Assembly: GCA_017893485.1 (NCBI GenBank)
Contig: CM030366.1
Span: 77,133,227 to 77,197,226, forward strand
DNA from: Hemerocallis citrina
Lineage: Eukaryota > Streptophyta > Magnoliopsida > Asparagales > Asphodelaceae
Length of the DNA: 64,000 nt
Direction of reading: 5' to 3'
A program made the translations under genes and the position numbers. The notes under the pieces were generated by a model, which did no database searches, was not told where the DNA came from, and saw only the letters and a list, made by a program, of their open reading frames with translations. Position 1 is the stretch's first letter; the number at the start of each line of letters is the position of its first letter. Positions 22,514-34,448 of this stretch are shown in pieces.

Positions 22514-23888
22514 AAGTGTAAATTGGGTACAAGAAATTGTGTAATTGTTTGAGAAGAATTATAGAATCAATGGGGTTGAAAATTTCTAAAAGAAAGTATA
22601 TACATTCAAGATAGTAGTTAAATTCTTCTAATGGAAAAATATGAATACAAGATTTTTATTGGAATTAATTTGTGAACAATTTTATGTTAAGGTGGTTAAA
22701 AACAGTAAAGAAGTATTTCTTAAAATGTATTTTTGTAACATTAACTTGGAAGAAAAGATTAGAAATCAAAAGTTATTCAAAGAGTAAAAATTGAGATTTA
22801 ACAGAGAGTGGAGTTAAATGAATTTTAACCCCCATATTATCACTAAACGTGCTTGGTCTTGGTGACTAGCTCAGGTGCCCTTGCACTAGGCACTGCCACG
22901 TGGCGCTGGGGGTTTCCCTTTGGTCGCGGGTTTGAGCTTGGGGTTGGCCCTGTTTTATTTAACTTTTTTTTATTTATAAAATCACAAGTGTATTTGGGTA
23001 TATAAACATCTCAATGGATTTATTATCAGATATTGAGAGTGGCGCATTGGTTGGGCGATTGTTGGTTGCTTGTTGGGTCTGGGTTCGATCCCGGCCTTGC
23101 ACATTTATTTTTTAAATTATATTTGTGTTCTTTTCAAGTTTTAAAAACTGAGAAAAATCATATAAGTATTCTATAATATTATTAGATCACTTGGGAATTA
23201 TTTTATAGTATTCTAAGAAATATTTTTGAGAAATAAAGATCATGTTTATTGAATTAGATGAGATTTAAATTCAAGAAAAATGTGTATGATTAAGATTTTA
23301 AGCGTTGACTTGTGATAAAATCAAAGTATAATGAAGAGATTTAAATAATGAACTTCTAGTGATAAATCTTAAAGAAGTTGTGTTTTTTTCTTAAACAACT
23401 TTTGATTAAGAATCATACTTGAAATATAGAAGAATATGAAAAGGAATTTTTAGTAATCAAAAGAGCTTTGTAAATTATTAAAAATGAATAATTTGGTTGG
23501 TTAACCAAGAGGTGATTACTTCATGATGATTAAATAAAAGAATGGATGGTGATTAAATAAAAGAATGGATGAAAGAATTGAATGAGTTATGAATAAATGA
23601 AATTGAGAATATGAATAATGAGGCTATGAGTACCCTAAATGTTGAACATGAAAAGATGTTGATTCTACAGGCTTAGTGAGAACCAGCTACCGGAAAAGTA
23701 ATGATAATGATTAATTGATTACAGAAGTGGCCAATATGGGCTATCGTTCTTAGTGTATTGCATAAGACCGGTAGGAGGGTAATCTAGCTCTAGGTGGAAA
23801 TTATTATTCATTTTTTAAATTTAAGGATAGGCACTAAGAGAAGATGTAATAAAACTTCGGCAAACGTAAGTGGGGTGTCCCTATATTG

Positions 23889-24140
23889 TCTGACGGTAAA
23901 CTCCAGGACTACAGACCCAGTTTGACGGTGGACTCCAGGACTGTGGTTTCCTGTAATGGAGACAAGCCTTAATTAAATCTGAAACTATGATTAATTTGAC
24001 GGTGGACTCCATGTTCATGAATAGTCGGAAGGATGGGAGGTCGTTCTCCAATGTATATACGTATACCGGGGCTAAAGGGGCACTTGCTGGATGTTCGCAC
24101 GACGAGGATTTCCATATAGCCTGACGGTGGATTCCAGGGC
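23889..24140 (+). repeat. TTTGACGGTGGACTCC repeats
   Basis: Four copies of TGACGGTRGAYTCCAGG-like sequence start at about 23890, 23924, 23998 and 24121 within the 3' part of the LTR. Confidence 0.85.
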
Positions 24141-24690
24141 TAGTGTCTGTACTCGTGGAATGTCTATAACTTGGTTTTGTTATTGCATGGGGAGGGATTA
24201 AACCCTTTAATGTGGAGTACGTAGGTGCTTGCCCTCGGACCTATGTAGTATGGGATTTATAGAATCAGAACAAGCATGCGTTAGTGTCATCGTAGTATAA
24301 CATCTGCATTAGGGATTAAGTCATATCATACACTAACATGTTTAGGATAAGCAATTTTTACACTTTATTGTGCATTCAAGTTTGAGTTTTCTAAAGTAAG
24401 AGATTCTCTATTTTATAGCATTTCGTCAGTTGTATGCATCTGACATGCCCATAGTGTTCCAGTGCAGGGCTTGGATTGGCAAAAGACATAAAGAATAATT
24501 GATGCTAAAGATTATTTTTCAGATTTAAGTTGTATATATCATGTTGTATTCATTTAAATTCCGCTGCATTGATGTAAAGAACAATGTTGTATAATAAAAA
24601 GTGCTAATTTCCTTGTAAAATTGTACGAACTGAAGTACAAAGATTCTGTTGTTCTACGAATTACATATAAATGGAATTCGAGGCATTACA

Positions 24691-24792
24691 ACGGTGGTTA
24701 ACATTGGCAAAGAGTAAATGTCAGATCTTTATTGTTTTCATTAAAAGAATTCACAATATCTGTTTGCTCCCACACAGAAATTAGCAGCAACA
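24691..24792 (+). mobile_element. Tat element A 5' LTR, second part
   Basis: The LTR resumes after the solo LTR and ends in TTAGCAGCAACA directly before the primer-binding site, matching AATCAGCAACAACA at the end of the Tat B LTR (42390). Confidence 0.75.
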
Positions 24793-24794
24793 GA

Positions 24795-24812
24795 TTGACA
24801 CCGTCTGTGGGA
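24795..24812 (+). promoter_or_regulatory. Tat A primer-binding site
   Basis: TTGACACCGTCTGTGGGA follows the LTR end by 2 bp. It matches the Tat B site (TTGGCACCGTCTGTGGGA) except for G to A in the TGG that should pair with the tRNA CCA end, so it is probably inactive. Confidence 0.8.
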
Positions 24813-24867
24813 AACAGGAAAAATCTTCAATCCAACTTTGCCAGTCAAAAGCTATATTTTCAAGTAA

Positions 24868-26144
24868 TGCCTCCAAAATGGAAAGGGGAGGCGGTAGTTA
24901 TTAGTCGACAAGCCAACCATCTTCCTCCACCTCCTCATCGTACAGAGTAACCCCTTCAACACCATCAATCGGCAACACCCTCAATCATAACATCACCCTC
25001 ATCATCCAATAGAACCTCCCTCCAAAGGGGCCTCACCAGGGGAATCTCGACGAAGTCGTCCCCAACAGCACCCTGCTGAGCGCATGGTCGAAAATAGGGG
25101 TTCCGTCCGCACCTCGACCCCTTTTATAGTGCCCTATATGGTTCCCCAGTTACAGCAAGACCTCTATCAAATCATCATCACTCGATAGCAGGGGTCTGAT
25201 CTCTGAGATTGCTTGAACAAAATGCGAGTCGATGTTGAAGTCCCCCATCCAAAATGCCAGGGAAGTAAGAGGACTCCCTCTCATCAAAGACGGAGGTCTA
25301 AAAGAATTCTTCTTGCAAACGACGATGAAGAACGCTCTCTCCTAAGGGGAAAAGAAGATCTTCCACTCCTAGGGAACGAAGAAGGTCTCCTCCCTCTTGG
25401 GAGCGAAGAAGTCAGACTACACCAAGTCGACTAATTCACTGGAACAATAAATAAGAAGAGGTTCCCGTCACCAAGGCAGAATTTCAAAATTTCAAAGATG
25501 TGATCCTCTAAGACCTCAACGTCACCCCGAACAGGAGTCGACAAACAAACAGTCGCCACCTCACAAACATACGCAAGGAAGAGTCCCGCGGGCGACCAGA
25601 TCTAACCAAAGGGAAGACCCAGTTCTCCGTCGCCTTCGAGAGATGGAGGACCATTTTGGTAGAATGAACTAAGTGGTAGACCGTCAAGCCAGATGCTTTC
25701 GCCCTAGCCAACCTCCCTACTCAAACTCAATCATGGAGGCCCATGTCCCTGAGACCTTCAAGCCGCCACACTTCGAGTCCTACAATGGGGAATCCGACCC
25801 GGTTGATCATATCAAAAGTTTTGAACTCTCATGATGATCCACCAAGCATTGGACGCACTTCTTTGCAAAATGTTCCCCACCACACTGAAGTGGTCAGCAA
25901 GGGAGTGGTATTCCCGCCTCTCTCCAGGCTCCATATTCTCCTTCGACCAATTTGAGGAGCTCTTCCTCACCCACTTCGTAAGTAGTCGCCGAACCAGGAG
26001 ACAAAGACCTCTTTACTGGATCTGAATCAAAAGACAGAAGAATGACATGGGGACTTTGTCTAGCATTTCACAGCCGACACCGGTCTATCGCCTCCCTCGA
26101 TCCAGCAATAGCGAATGTCACATTCAGACACATTGTCAATGACA
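24868..26144 (+). pseudogene. Tat A gag, 5' part
   Basis: An ATG at 24868 begins MPPKWKGEAVVISRQ, aligned with MPPKKGKAMVSN of copy B. A degraded gag with several stops and shifts follows. Clear homology appears at 25743-26030: PSIGR-like noise in one frame, but HFESYNGESDP, MMIHQALDALLCKMFPTTL, SAREWYSRLSPGSIFSFDQF and EELFLTHFVSSRR across two frames. These are the conserved core of the retrotransposon gag domain. The frame is cut at 26149 by the copia insertion and continues at 35971. Confidence 0.85.
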
Positions 26145-26149
26145 TACAC

Positions 26150-27506
26150 TGTTAGATTTCTGATGTAATCATAGATTAAATACACAGCGAAAATATTACA
26201 AAAATATCGAAACCTATCCATGGATCATGCGAAAATCATAAATCATGTTTAGGAGTTATATCTTAAAGATGGACCTGCTGTCTCCACAGTATGACGATCA
26301 CAATACTGCAATATTGTTGTGCCTCTACGGTATCCACATGAACATAACGAAAATGGCTCTCTCTCAAACCGTGGTGCTAGCTGGGAGACCTATGTCAAAT
26401 TTCTGTGTGGGTCTTTGAACTTTAGTCCGCCCATTTAATTTATCTAAATGTCCAACCAATATTAGGAGTCCGAGTCTTACTTGGATCCCTAATTAAATTC
26501 ATCTTATGAATTTAAATCATAATTTTGATCCATTCTAAGTGTGTGGTCCTGTAGGTTCCCATTACATTGACAGAAATACTAAAATCACATTCAAGTATTA
26601 CAAACAATGAGTGGTATCTAGCAATACATCACCACAACTCAAGTAACAGGAATATTAGTGATTTGACAAAACGTATCTGTGACCAATGTTACCATGTAGT
26701 CTAGTCCCTTTGACCAGATGTCTTTATTGACCACAAGGCATAGAGCGTGTCACCCTTGTATAATTCAATTTTTTCATGATGACCAAGTAGACTTACTAAA
26801 ACAAATGAGATCAATATCTCATATTGACTCATTTGAGCACGACCATGCATTTTACAGTCTCACTCAATCAAATGGCCAGTAGATATCACTCCTGTTATGT
26901 AAGAGGGACAAATCCAATCAAATTCACTTACATCCCTCCGCATGATTTGTAGTACATCTAATAGTTGACTTTATAATCACCTTATTACAGGTAACATTTA
27001 AAGACATTACAACATATAACTTCTCATGTAGGGAACCATAGTGACTTCAAGTCAAAAGACTACGTACACTATAGTCACTGTGAAAACTGCTTATGACACT
27101 CACGTAAGGATCCATGCAGCGTTCTGATGGTGGGTCAGTCCAGTACATTATTACTCTAACATGTACCCATATAAAGACTTGATATCTCATATCCATGACC
27201 CGTGAGAATGGTCATCAGTCTATGCACACACTAGTCTCTATGTATTATCGTTGTCATAATTCACAATAACACTTGACTAGGGATATTTAAGAACAGTGTT
27301 CTGACTTTAGTCAATAGGATCTCACAGTCAAGTCATGCACTTGATATCTCATGGCATTGAACTTAATATTCTAAGGACTTTATTATGTTCATTTAATTCA
27401 CACTAAATAACAAAATAAATAAAATATCTAAATATGAAATAAATGTCATGATACAATATAAATTAGTAATGTCAATACACACTGGCCTCTAGGGCATACA
27501 CCAACA
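26150..27506 (-). repeat. copia 3' LTR (left)
   Basis: This 1,357 bp LTR is followed by the purine-rich tract (plus strand ATCCCCCACTTGCAC), which marks it as the 3' LTR of a minus-strand element. Confidence 0.9.
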
Positions 27507-27520
27507 ATCCCCCACTTGCA

Positions 27521-28322
27521 CTAGATCCAATCAGACATACATCTAATGCCTATAGATCTAGTGTAACCCCCATGTTTTCGCTGTACAGGAGGCTTTGTCA
27601 GTGGGTCATTGATGTTATCCTTTGTCGGTACTTTGCATATCTTCATATCTCCACTATCGTTGATCTCTCTAATGAGATGGTAGCGCCCAAGTGTATGTTT
27701 GGTCACTGGTGAGATCTAGGCTCCTTAGCTTGTGCAATGGCCCCATTGTTATCATAATAGAGGCCACCGAGTCCACAATACTAGGAACTATGCCAAGTTC
27801 AGTGATGAACTTTCTTATCCAAACAGCCTCCTTTGCTGCATTGGAGGCAAAAATATACTCAGCCTCTAAGGTAAAATCAGCTACTGTCTCTTACTTCGAA
27901 CTCTTCCAGCTCACAGCTCCACCATTTAGAAAAAACATAAAACTCGATTACGATTTGGAGTCATCCTTATCGGATTGGAAGCTAGCGTCAATGTAACCCT
28001 TTACAAGAAGCTATTCCTCGGCTTCATATACCAAGAATGAATTCTTAGTCCTTCTTAAGTACTTAAGGATGTTCTTGACATCAATCCAGTGACTCTCACC
28101 AGGATCTAACTAGTACCTGCTCGTCATGCTCAAGGCATATGAGACATCTGGACGAATACATAACATGGCATACATGATAGATCCAATTACAGGTGCATAT
28201 GGAATCTTATTTATGCAATCCCTCTCATCTTGAGTTGTAGGATATTGAGCCTTAGAAAGACTTACACCAAGCAACATAGGCAGAAATTTCTTTTTGGACT
28301 CTTGCATATTAAAACGTTTCAA
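27521..28322 (-). pseudogene. copia RNase H and RT tail, degraded
   Basis: Minus-strand frames show IPYAPVIGSIMYAMLCIRPD and VSYALSMTSRY (28110-28322), then KVPTKDNINDPLTKP and a GIRCMSDWI end (27521-27706). Both are conserved end motifs of this copia group. Stops lie between them. Confidence 0.88.
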
Positions 28323-28460
28323 TACTTAGTCTATTTATGTACTCTCACTCAGGCCAAACAATCTTCTTGATTTATCTCTATAGATCTTGATGCCTAATAC
28401 ATAGCTAGCTTCACCCAAGTCCTTCTAGGAAAAACATTTTCCTAGCCAAGTCCTTACGGA

Positions 28461-29252
28461 CTATAAGGTAGGGATGTCATTCCCGATGAGTAGTATGTCA
28501 TCTACATACAACACTAGAAAGACAATTGTGCTCCCACTAATCTTCTTGTAGACACAAGGTTCATCTTCATTCTTGATGAAACCAAACTCTTTGATTGCAT
28601 CATCGAAGCAAAGATTCCAGCTTATAGAAACTTTCTTGAATCCATAAATGGATTGTTGCAGCTTACAAACCTTTCTAGCATCCTTTGGAGTGAAAAAACC
28701 TTTAGGCTGTGTCATGTACACATCCTAGAGAAGATTTCCATTTAGGAAAGCAGTTTTGACATCCATCTGCCAGATTTCATAATCGTGATATGCTGCAATA
28801 ACAAGCAAGATCCGAATGGATTTAAGCATGGCAACTGGAAAAAAAGTTTCATTATGGTCCACACCATGAACTTTCTTGAAATCTATAGCTACCAACCCCT
28901 CCCCCCCCCCCCCCCCCCAAAGGTTTGCGTGTTACCATCCATGTCAGTTTTCTTTTTGAAAACCCACCCAATATGTTTTACCCCTTCAGGTGAGTCTACC
29001 AAGGTCCATACTTGGTTTTCATACATGGATTCCATCTCAGATCTCATGGCTTCAAGCAATTTCTCAGAGTCTGAGCCTTTTACAGCTTCCTCATAAGACG
29101 TAGGCTCATTTGATCCATGAGAAATACATCACCATGTTAAGCCACGAGAAATCCATATCTCTCAGGTTGATGAGGTATCCTACTAGACTTATGTAGGCCT
29201 TGTGATACTTGAGCAGGTATTTGTTCCACAACAATTTGTGGAGCCTGCTCCA
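28461..29252 (-). pseudogene. copia reverse transcriptase, degraded
   Basis: The clearest frame (28461-28721) reads YMTQPKGFFTPKDARKVCKL, SIYGFKKVSISWNLCFDDAI, EFGFIKNEDEPCVYKK and FLVLYVDDILLIGNDIP, with an intact YVDD. Further upstream on the minus strand, [13 protein letters not shown] sequence is readable at about 28735-28760. A run of 19 C residues at about 28901-28919 interrupts the region. The solo LTR starts at 29253. Confidence 0.88.
28901..28919. repeat. poly-C tract
   Basis: A long C homopolymer lies in the degraded RT region. It may be an expanded slippage site or a sequencing artefact. Confidence 0.9.
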
Positions 29253-29922
29253 TGTAGCGCCCCGAATTTGCAATATAATATCTCAGAAATACGTGGCACA
29301 ATTTCCAGCATCTACCTCAATCTAATAGTAAACATAGCCAAAACACAGAATAAATTTTCAACTTTTATTACATCAATTCTTTATAAAACACACCGGAAAA
29401 TTAAACACCTTGAATTACAATTCTTTCTTTTACAACACATTCTTTTCCAATTTACATAAGCAACATTATCATTCTATCACATGCATCCAAATCCCCATGC
29501 TATAGGTACCTACCTGTAAAACATGAGGCTAGAGATAATTCTACCCCCCAAAAACTATGGGGTCAGCCATAACGATGTGAGTGACATCAAAAGAAATACA
29601 ACATAAATAAAACATAAAGAATAAAGTTATAAACAACACATACCAATGGTAGTAACAAATGGAATATGAAATAACAATAAATAAACAAGTGAAATTAGAC
29701 TAAGTGTCAAGTGTAGGAAAACAGAAAACATATATGCATAAAACCAAGTCAAGAAAATACAAATGCAATATGATGACTCTCTAATGCATACTTGTCAGTA
29801 TCTATGCATTCCATACTACATAGGTTCAGTGCAAGACCTTATCGTTCTCCACTTTATAGGGTTAGATCCCTTGTTACGCAACTAATCCTACTACGGTGTT
29901 AGAAACAAGATCCAGAATACTT

Positions 29923-30150
29923 CACGAATAGGCATCACAACCCTCTACGTGCAAGCATCTTGTAAGAATAGCTCTGACCCCCAGGAAGAATCAGCTCCCT
30001 GATGTGTACCCCACGAATAGGTTTGAGAAACCCTCGACGTGCAGATACACTAGTACATCCCGTGAATAGGCCCGCCGACCCTTGACACGCGAATGCAACT
30101 GAATGCTCCGTGAATAGGCTTGCAGGCTCTCGACACGCGAACATACCAAA
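29923..30150. repeat. CGTGAATAGG repeats in the LTR
   Basis: Copies of CRYGAATAGG followed by a CTCGACACGCGAA-like block start at 29923, 30012, 30061 and 30109. The unit is about 48 bp with one wider gap. Confidence 0.85.
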
Positions 30151-31145
30151 TGTCCACTCGAGACAGAACAACACAGTCCTGGAACGCAACCGTTGGACTA
30201 GACCCCTAGAGCAAAGACTTACGTTTCCCAAGTTCTATCACATCTCCATTAGTGCTTGTCCTTAAGTTGATTTTTATTAAAACACAAATTCCCCATCTCC
30301 AGAGTTAGTGTATCATGCCGAACTTAATTCCACAACAACAACCTCAAGACCCAACTGGTCAAAATCCACAAAATCTCATTTGCCGGTTCACAGGAATCCC
30401 ACTCAACTCCTAGAGACCCATGAATCAAATATCAACACCAAAACTTTCAATAAAACTCTTAATTCCAAATCTCAAAATGTTTATATCAATGAAAACTTCT
30501 TTAATCAACCAAACCAAATTCATTCAGTATACTCACAAATTCCAGAATTGAAATAAAGTATTAAATCCATTAAATAACTGAGTCATATTTTTAAGTTGTA
30601 GAAAGTCACAAAACATCAATTTCTTCAAAAACCATATATATTTCACTTTATAAAGTTATAGAAATATGATTAAATTCTATTAAAGATCAAAATATAACTT
30701 TCTATAAAACACTGTGATTTGTGGCAAAATATCATCTAAAATAGTAGGTCAATAATCCATAATATCGAAGAAATAATCGTTCAAGAAATCAACAGAAAAC
30801 TCAACAAAAACAACACAACCAGCAGGTGTCGGTCGACTGTCAAAACAGTTCAAAATAACGACGGTTTACTGCACAATCCCAAAAAATTCAATTTTTCAAA
30901 TAATGGTCGACCGCACATTTTAGTTCAAAATGGAACCGGTCGACTGACATGTCACGAAAACACAGCTTTGAATTTCATGCACATTTTATCTGATACTTCG
31001 TTTAATCTTTGTAATATAATAAATTTGTAAAACAAAATTCCTGAGATGATCAGATACTTGTTTAACATACCAAAGTTTATAAAACAAATCAAAACTTCAT
31101 CAAATTCATAAAAGAGCAATTTCGTCAAATTCTTTATAACAAGAC

Positions 31146-31206
<61 letters not shown>
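31146..31206. repeat. (TA)n microsatellite
   Basis: About 58 bp of uninterrupted TA repeats lies inside the solo LTR. Confidence 0.95.
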
Positions 31207-31208
<2 letters not shown>

Positions 31209-32648
31209 TGTATATATGTGTGTTTACATCAGTTAAAGCTTCAAGAAAACATCGTATATAGGTAATATATTATCCTAATCAATCTCAGGATCAAGACAAC
31301 TCAATATTCCAATAAAAAAACTTGATAAAACTCAAAAATCAAACTTCCGGCCATACATTATCAGACCCGAATCAAAACAACAACTCCACCCTTCCAAAAC
31401 TTGATCTCTTTTGATCCAAAACCCCTCTTGTAATTGATTAAACACATACACCACTACTCACATCAGTATACCCATGAATATGTACAATTATAACATGTGA
31501 ATAATCAAGTTTTACTCATCAAAATTCCAAAACAGACCACATCTATAACATACACGGTGAAAACTAGGTTTTTATTCACTTTTTGCAATAACCAACATAT
31601 AACTCATTAAACTCAGTAAAATCAGTAAGCATATGACAGAAAACAACTTACTCATGGTTTCTATTAGGTTCTTAACAATCTCAAGCCATTTATGTAGAAT
31701 TTTAATCATCACTAGCATCGTTTTCATGAAAAGATTCAATTTTTATTCATCCACTCATCAAAATTCATTATATCATCATACAGTCCCCTAACATGCTTTC
31801 TAATAAACAAATCATCACATACAACATGCTTAGAACAATAAGTAATTAAACATATGTCACTCACCTTATTGAAGAACAACCGAAATAATAAAGAGAATAA
31901 TAAAAGTCCTTCATTTCACAAGAAAACCAAGATCCTTGTTTCGAAACTCCAAGAAATCAATAATAAAGAAAACACTTTGTGTAATACAACCAAGACACGG
32001 CTGCACTCTCTTATAAACAGGCCAGAAATTAGGGTAATTAGGGTTTTGAATACGTTTTGCAAAATATCCCTTTTGAATATATCTTTACATATATAAATCC
32101 TTATATTTGGAAATTAGATTAACCAATTCACTTTAAATTCCAAAAACAAAAATAACCACCCTAATACTGGCCGGCACTGGGTTTAAATCCAGAAAAACAA
32201 ATTTGTAATTTTTTGCCTCTAAGTGGCAATTTTGCAAAAGACCCTTCTTTAAGATATTTGCAAAATAAACCAAATCTATTAAAACAAAAAGTAAAATTTT
32301 TACCTCTGAGTTGGCTAGCCATCATGCTCAGCCCAAAAATCCGAAAATCTGGAGTTTTCACTCCAAGTGGTAATTTTGCACAAAAATTCCTCTTTTGTAA
32401 TATTTGCAAATATGCCAAATAAATATCAGAAAAAATCCAGAAAATTCATAAATATTACCTACTAATAAATAATAGGTTTTCCCTAAAATAATTTCTGACT
32501 TTGAACTTCCCAAGAAAATATTTAAACTTGTTTTACACGTATAAAAGATAGTTTTCAGAAATATGTTTATTAAATCACCAAAATCATTTTAATTCATTTA
32601 TACTCCTCAAAAACATTATTTAAAAGAAATCTACGGTGTTACACTCCA

Positions 32649-33539
32649 TTTCTACCATTGGTTCGCTGCTACCTTGCGAAGTTTGAATTTCTTCAAGTTC
32701 TTTCGTTCACCTACTGGTTCTCTTGGAGACGAGTTCTCTCTCTAGGAACACAGCAGTCCGTGCGACAAACACTTTGCCTTCTGTTGGATTATAGAAATAT
32801 TATTCCTTGGTTTTCTTAGGATATCCTATAAAGAAGCACTTATCAAATTTGGGACCAGTTTATCAGATACTTGACACCTTACATTGGATTCACAACCCCA
32901 AATCTTCATAAAAGATACACTAGGATGCCTCTAGTTCATATCTCATGTGGGGTCTCTTGAACCTTTTTAGATGGAACACGGTTAAGTGTGAAAGCAGCTG
33001 TTAATAGGCATGTCCCCGAAGGACCTTGGAAGATCTGCATGACTCATCATGGATCGGACCATGTCTAACAAGGTCTGGTTCCTCCTCTCAGAGACACCAT
33101 TCCATTGCGGTGTTCCAGGGGGTGAGTTGAAATATTATCTCCTACTCTTTTAAATGGTCATCAAAATCTTGGCTTAAGTATTCACCACCTCGATCTGATT
33201 GAAGGGCTTTAGTAATTTTACCAAGTTGGTTTTGTACCTCGTTCTTGAATTCTTTGAACTTTTCAAATACTCTGATTTGTGTTTCATCAGATACACAAAC
33301 TCATATCTACCGAAATCATCAGTAAATGTAATGAAGTACTGAAAATATCCTTTAGCAAATGTGTTGAAAGGTCCGTAGACATCGCTATATATAAGACCTA
33401 TAAGATCACTAGCCCTTTCACCTTTTCCATTGAATGAAGCTTTTGTAGTCTTGCCCAATAAACAAGGTTCACATACCTCATATAATTCAAAATCAAATGA
33501 GTCCAAGGATCTATCTTTATGGAGTTTGTGATGGAACAT
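32649..33539 (-). pseudogene. copia integrase, degraded
   Basis: The frame at 33174-33539 reads CEPCLLGKTTKASFNGKGER, LIYSDVYGPF and YFITFTDDFGRYEFVYLMKH. These cover the zinc-binding CxxC and the first catalytic Asp (SDVYGP). Later integrase motifs between 32649 and 33173 are readable only across stops. The solo LTR at 29253-32643 separates this from the RT. Confidence 0.88.
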
Positions 33540-34428
33540 CAGTGATTCCCAGGAACACGGATTGGTGTGCGTATCGATTATAAAAGCTTAAACGATTTAA
33601 TACGTGATCTAACCCTTTATAGCGGAATCAAAGTAATCAAGGACAAATCACAATGATAGTTTGTCATTCTCAAGGACAAATCACAATGATTAGTTTGTCA
33701 TTCTCAAGGACAAATCACAATGATAGTTTATTTGATGGGTTGGATGCCATGGTAATCAAAGTAATTATCATTTCATTGAAATATTAAACAAAAATATGCA
33801 AAGTATGTATCATGATATTGAAATATTTAAAAAGGTCTTTTATTAAATACACCTCCTACTATTTTTATTCAAATCAACGACCCTCATCATTGACTCGAAA
33901 AATCCCATCGTAAGATTTTCTAGTAGATCAAGATCCATATTTCACCTAGTTCTGAGTCAGCTTTGGCTGATCATCCAAAATTCAGTTATTTAGATAGGGA
34001 ATACTTACCGAACTAGGGTCCCACTACCCGGTCAGCGGGGGGAAGGGGGGTGTTCAAGGGGAGGCTGCCCCTTATGGGGTGCGGGGTAGCGCCCAGGAGC
34101 AAAAGTTTGCTTCATCATCCCTTGCCACCGCTAGAGCATGTACTCTTCATATTTTAAGAAACCCAAATGCCACCACAGATGACACAGGTTCATGAACTCT
34201 TCATGCTTTAAAAAATCCTAACGTCACTGCAAATTACATCTTACTGCTCTAGGATTTTTAATGGTTCCATACTGAGGGCTACCCTGGTATGACATCTAAA
34301 CAACCAACACATAAACGAATCCTTATATTGCAACTGTTGTAAAAAATATATCACATATGAATCTTTCTTCCCAAAGTGCGAACATATCATGAATAAGCAC
34401 ATATCATACAACATTGAATTATGATTTC
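33540..34428 (-). other. unassigned segment where copia gag should be
   Basis: Between integrase and the primer site I find no gag, zinc knuckle or protease. Instead there is a 33-34 bp tandem repeat (GGACAAATCACAATGAT, starts at about 33639, 33672, 33706) and a GC-rich stretch at 34018-34110. The gag/protease region seems deleted or replaced. Confidence 0.55.
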
Positions 34429-34447
34429 GCAAGTGGTTCTGATACCA
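34429..34447 (-). promoter_or_regulatory. copia primer-binding site
   Basis: Read on the minus strand it is TGGTATCAGAACCACTTGC, matching the TGGTATCAGAGC of initiator-Met tRNA with G to A at one position. It lies one base inside the right LTR. Confidence 0.85.
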
Positions 34448-34448
34448 C

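Larger units (their letters stand above)
21635..22620 (+). repeat. tandem duplication in the LTR, one copy enlarged
   Basis: A block with TAATTAGGTTGTTGAATTAA, then AGGAATTGTGCATTTATATA, a TA tract and AAGTGTAAATTRGG is present twice (from about 21635 and about 22323). The first copy is enlarged by a foldback element inside its TA tract. Confidence 0.85.
20830..24690 (+). mobile_element. Tekay/Del-like solo LTR in Tat A LTR
   Basis: A 3,861 bp LTR begins TGTAACATCCC and ends GGCATTACA. The flanks are ACGGC (20825-20829) and ACGGT (24691-24695), a 5 bp duplication with one mismatch. It is related to the LTR at 1-2698 (shared leader, 'gccctcggacctatgtagtatggg' block near 24230 and terminus). 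A TATA-like CTATAATAACC lies at 21296 and a candidate donor AATAAG|GTGGGTG at 21491. It lacks the CAGTCGACTG pairs found in several relatives. Confidence 0.9.
29253..32643 (-). mobile_element. Tekay/Del-like solo LTR nested in the copia element
   Basis: A 3,391 bp segment runs from TGTAGCGCCCCG to CGGTGTTACA, read on the minus strand. It has perfect flanking duplications CTCCA (29248-29252, 32644-32648). A minus-strand TATA-like GTTTATAAGAG lies at about 32008-32018 and a candidate donor AATAAG|GTGAGTG at 31865/31864. Palindromes start at 30830, 30904 and 30937. It contains no internal retroelement genes. Confidence 0.92.

Noticed and set aside
25427..25545. Extra GTCGAC sites in Tat gag
   Set aside because: They are single, lack the full 10 bp palindrome and show no 20 bp partner.
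29935..30231. 98-codon minus-strand open frame
   Set aside because: It lies in the CGTGAATAGG tandem repeats of a solo LTR.
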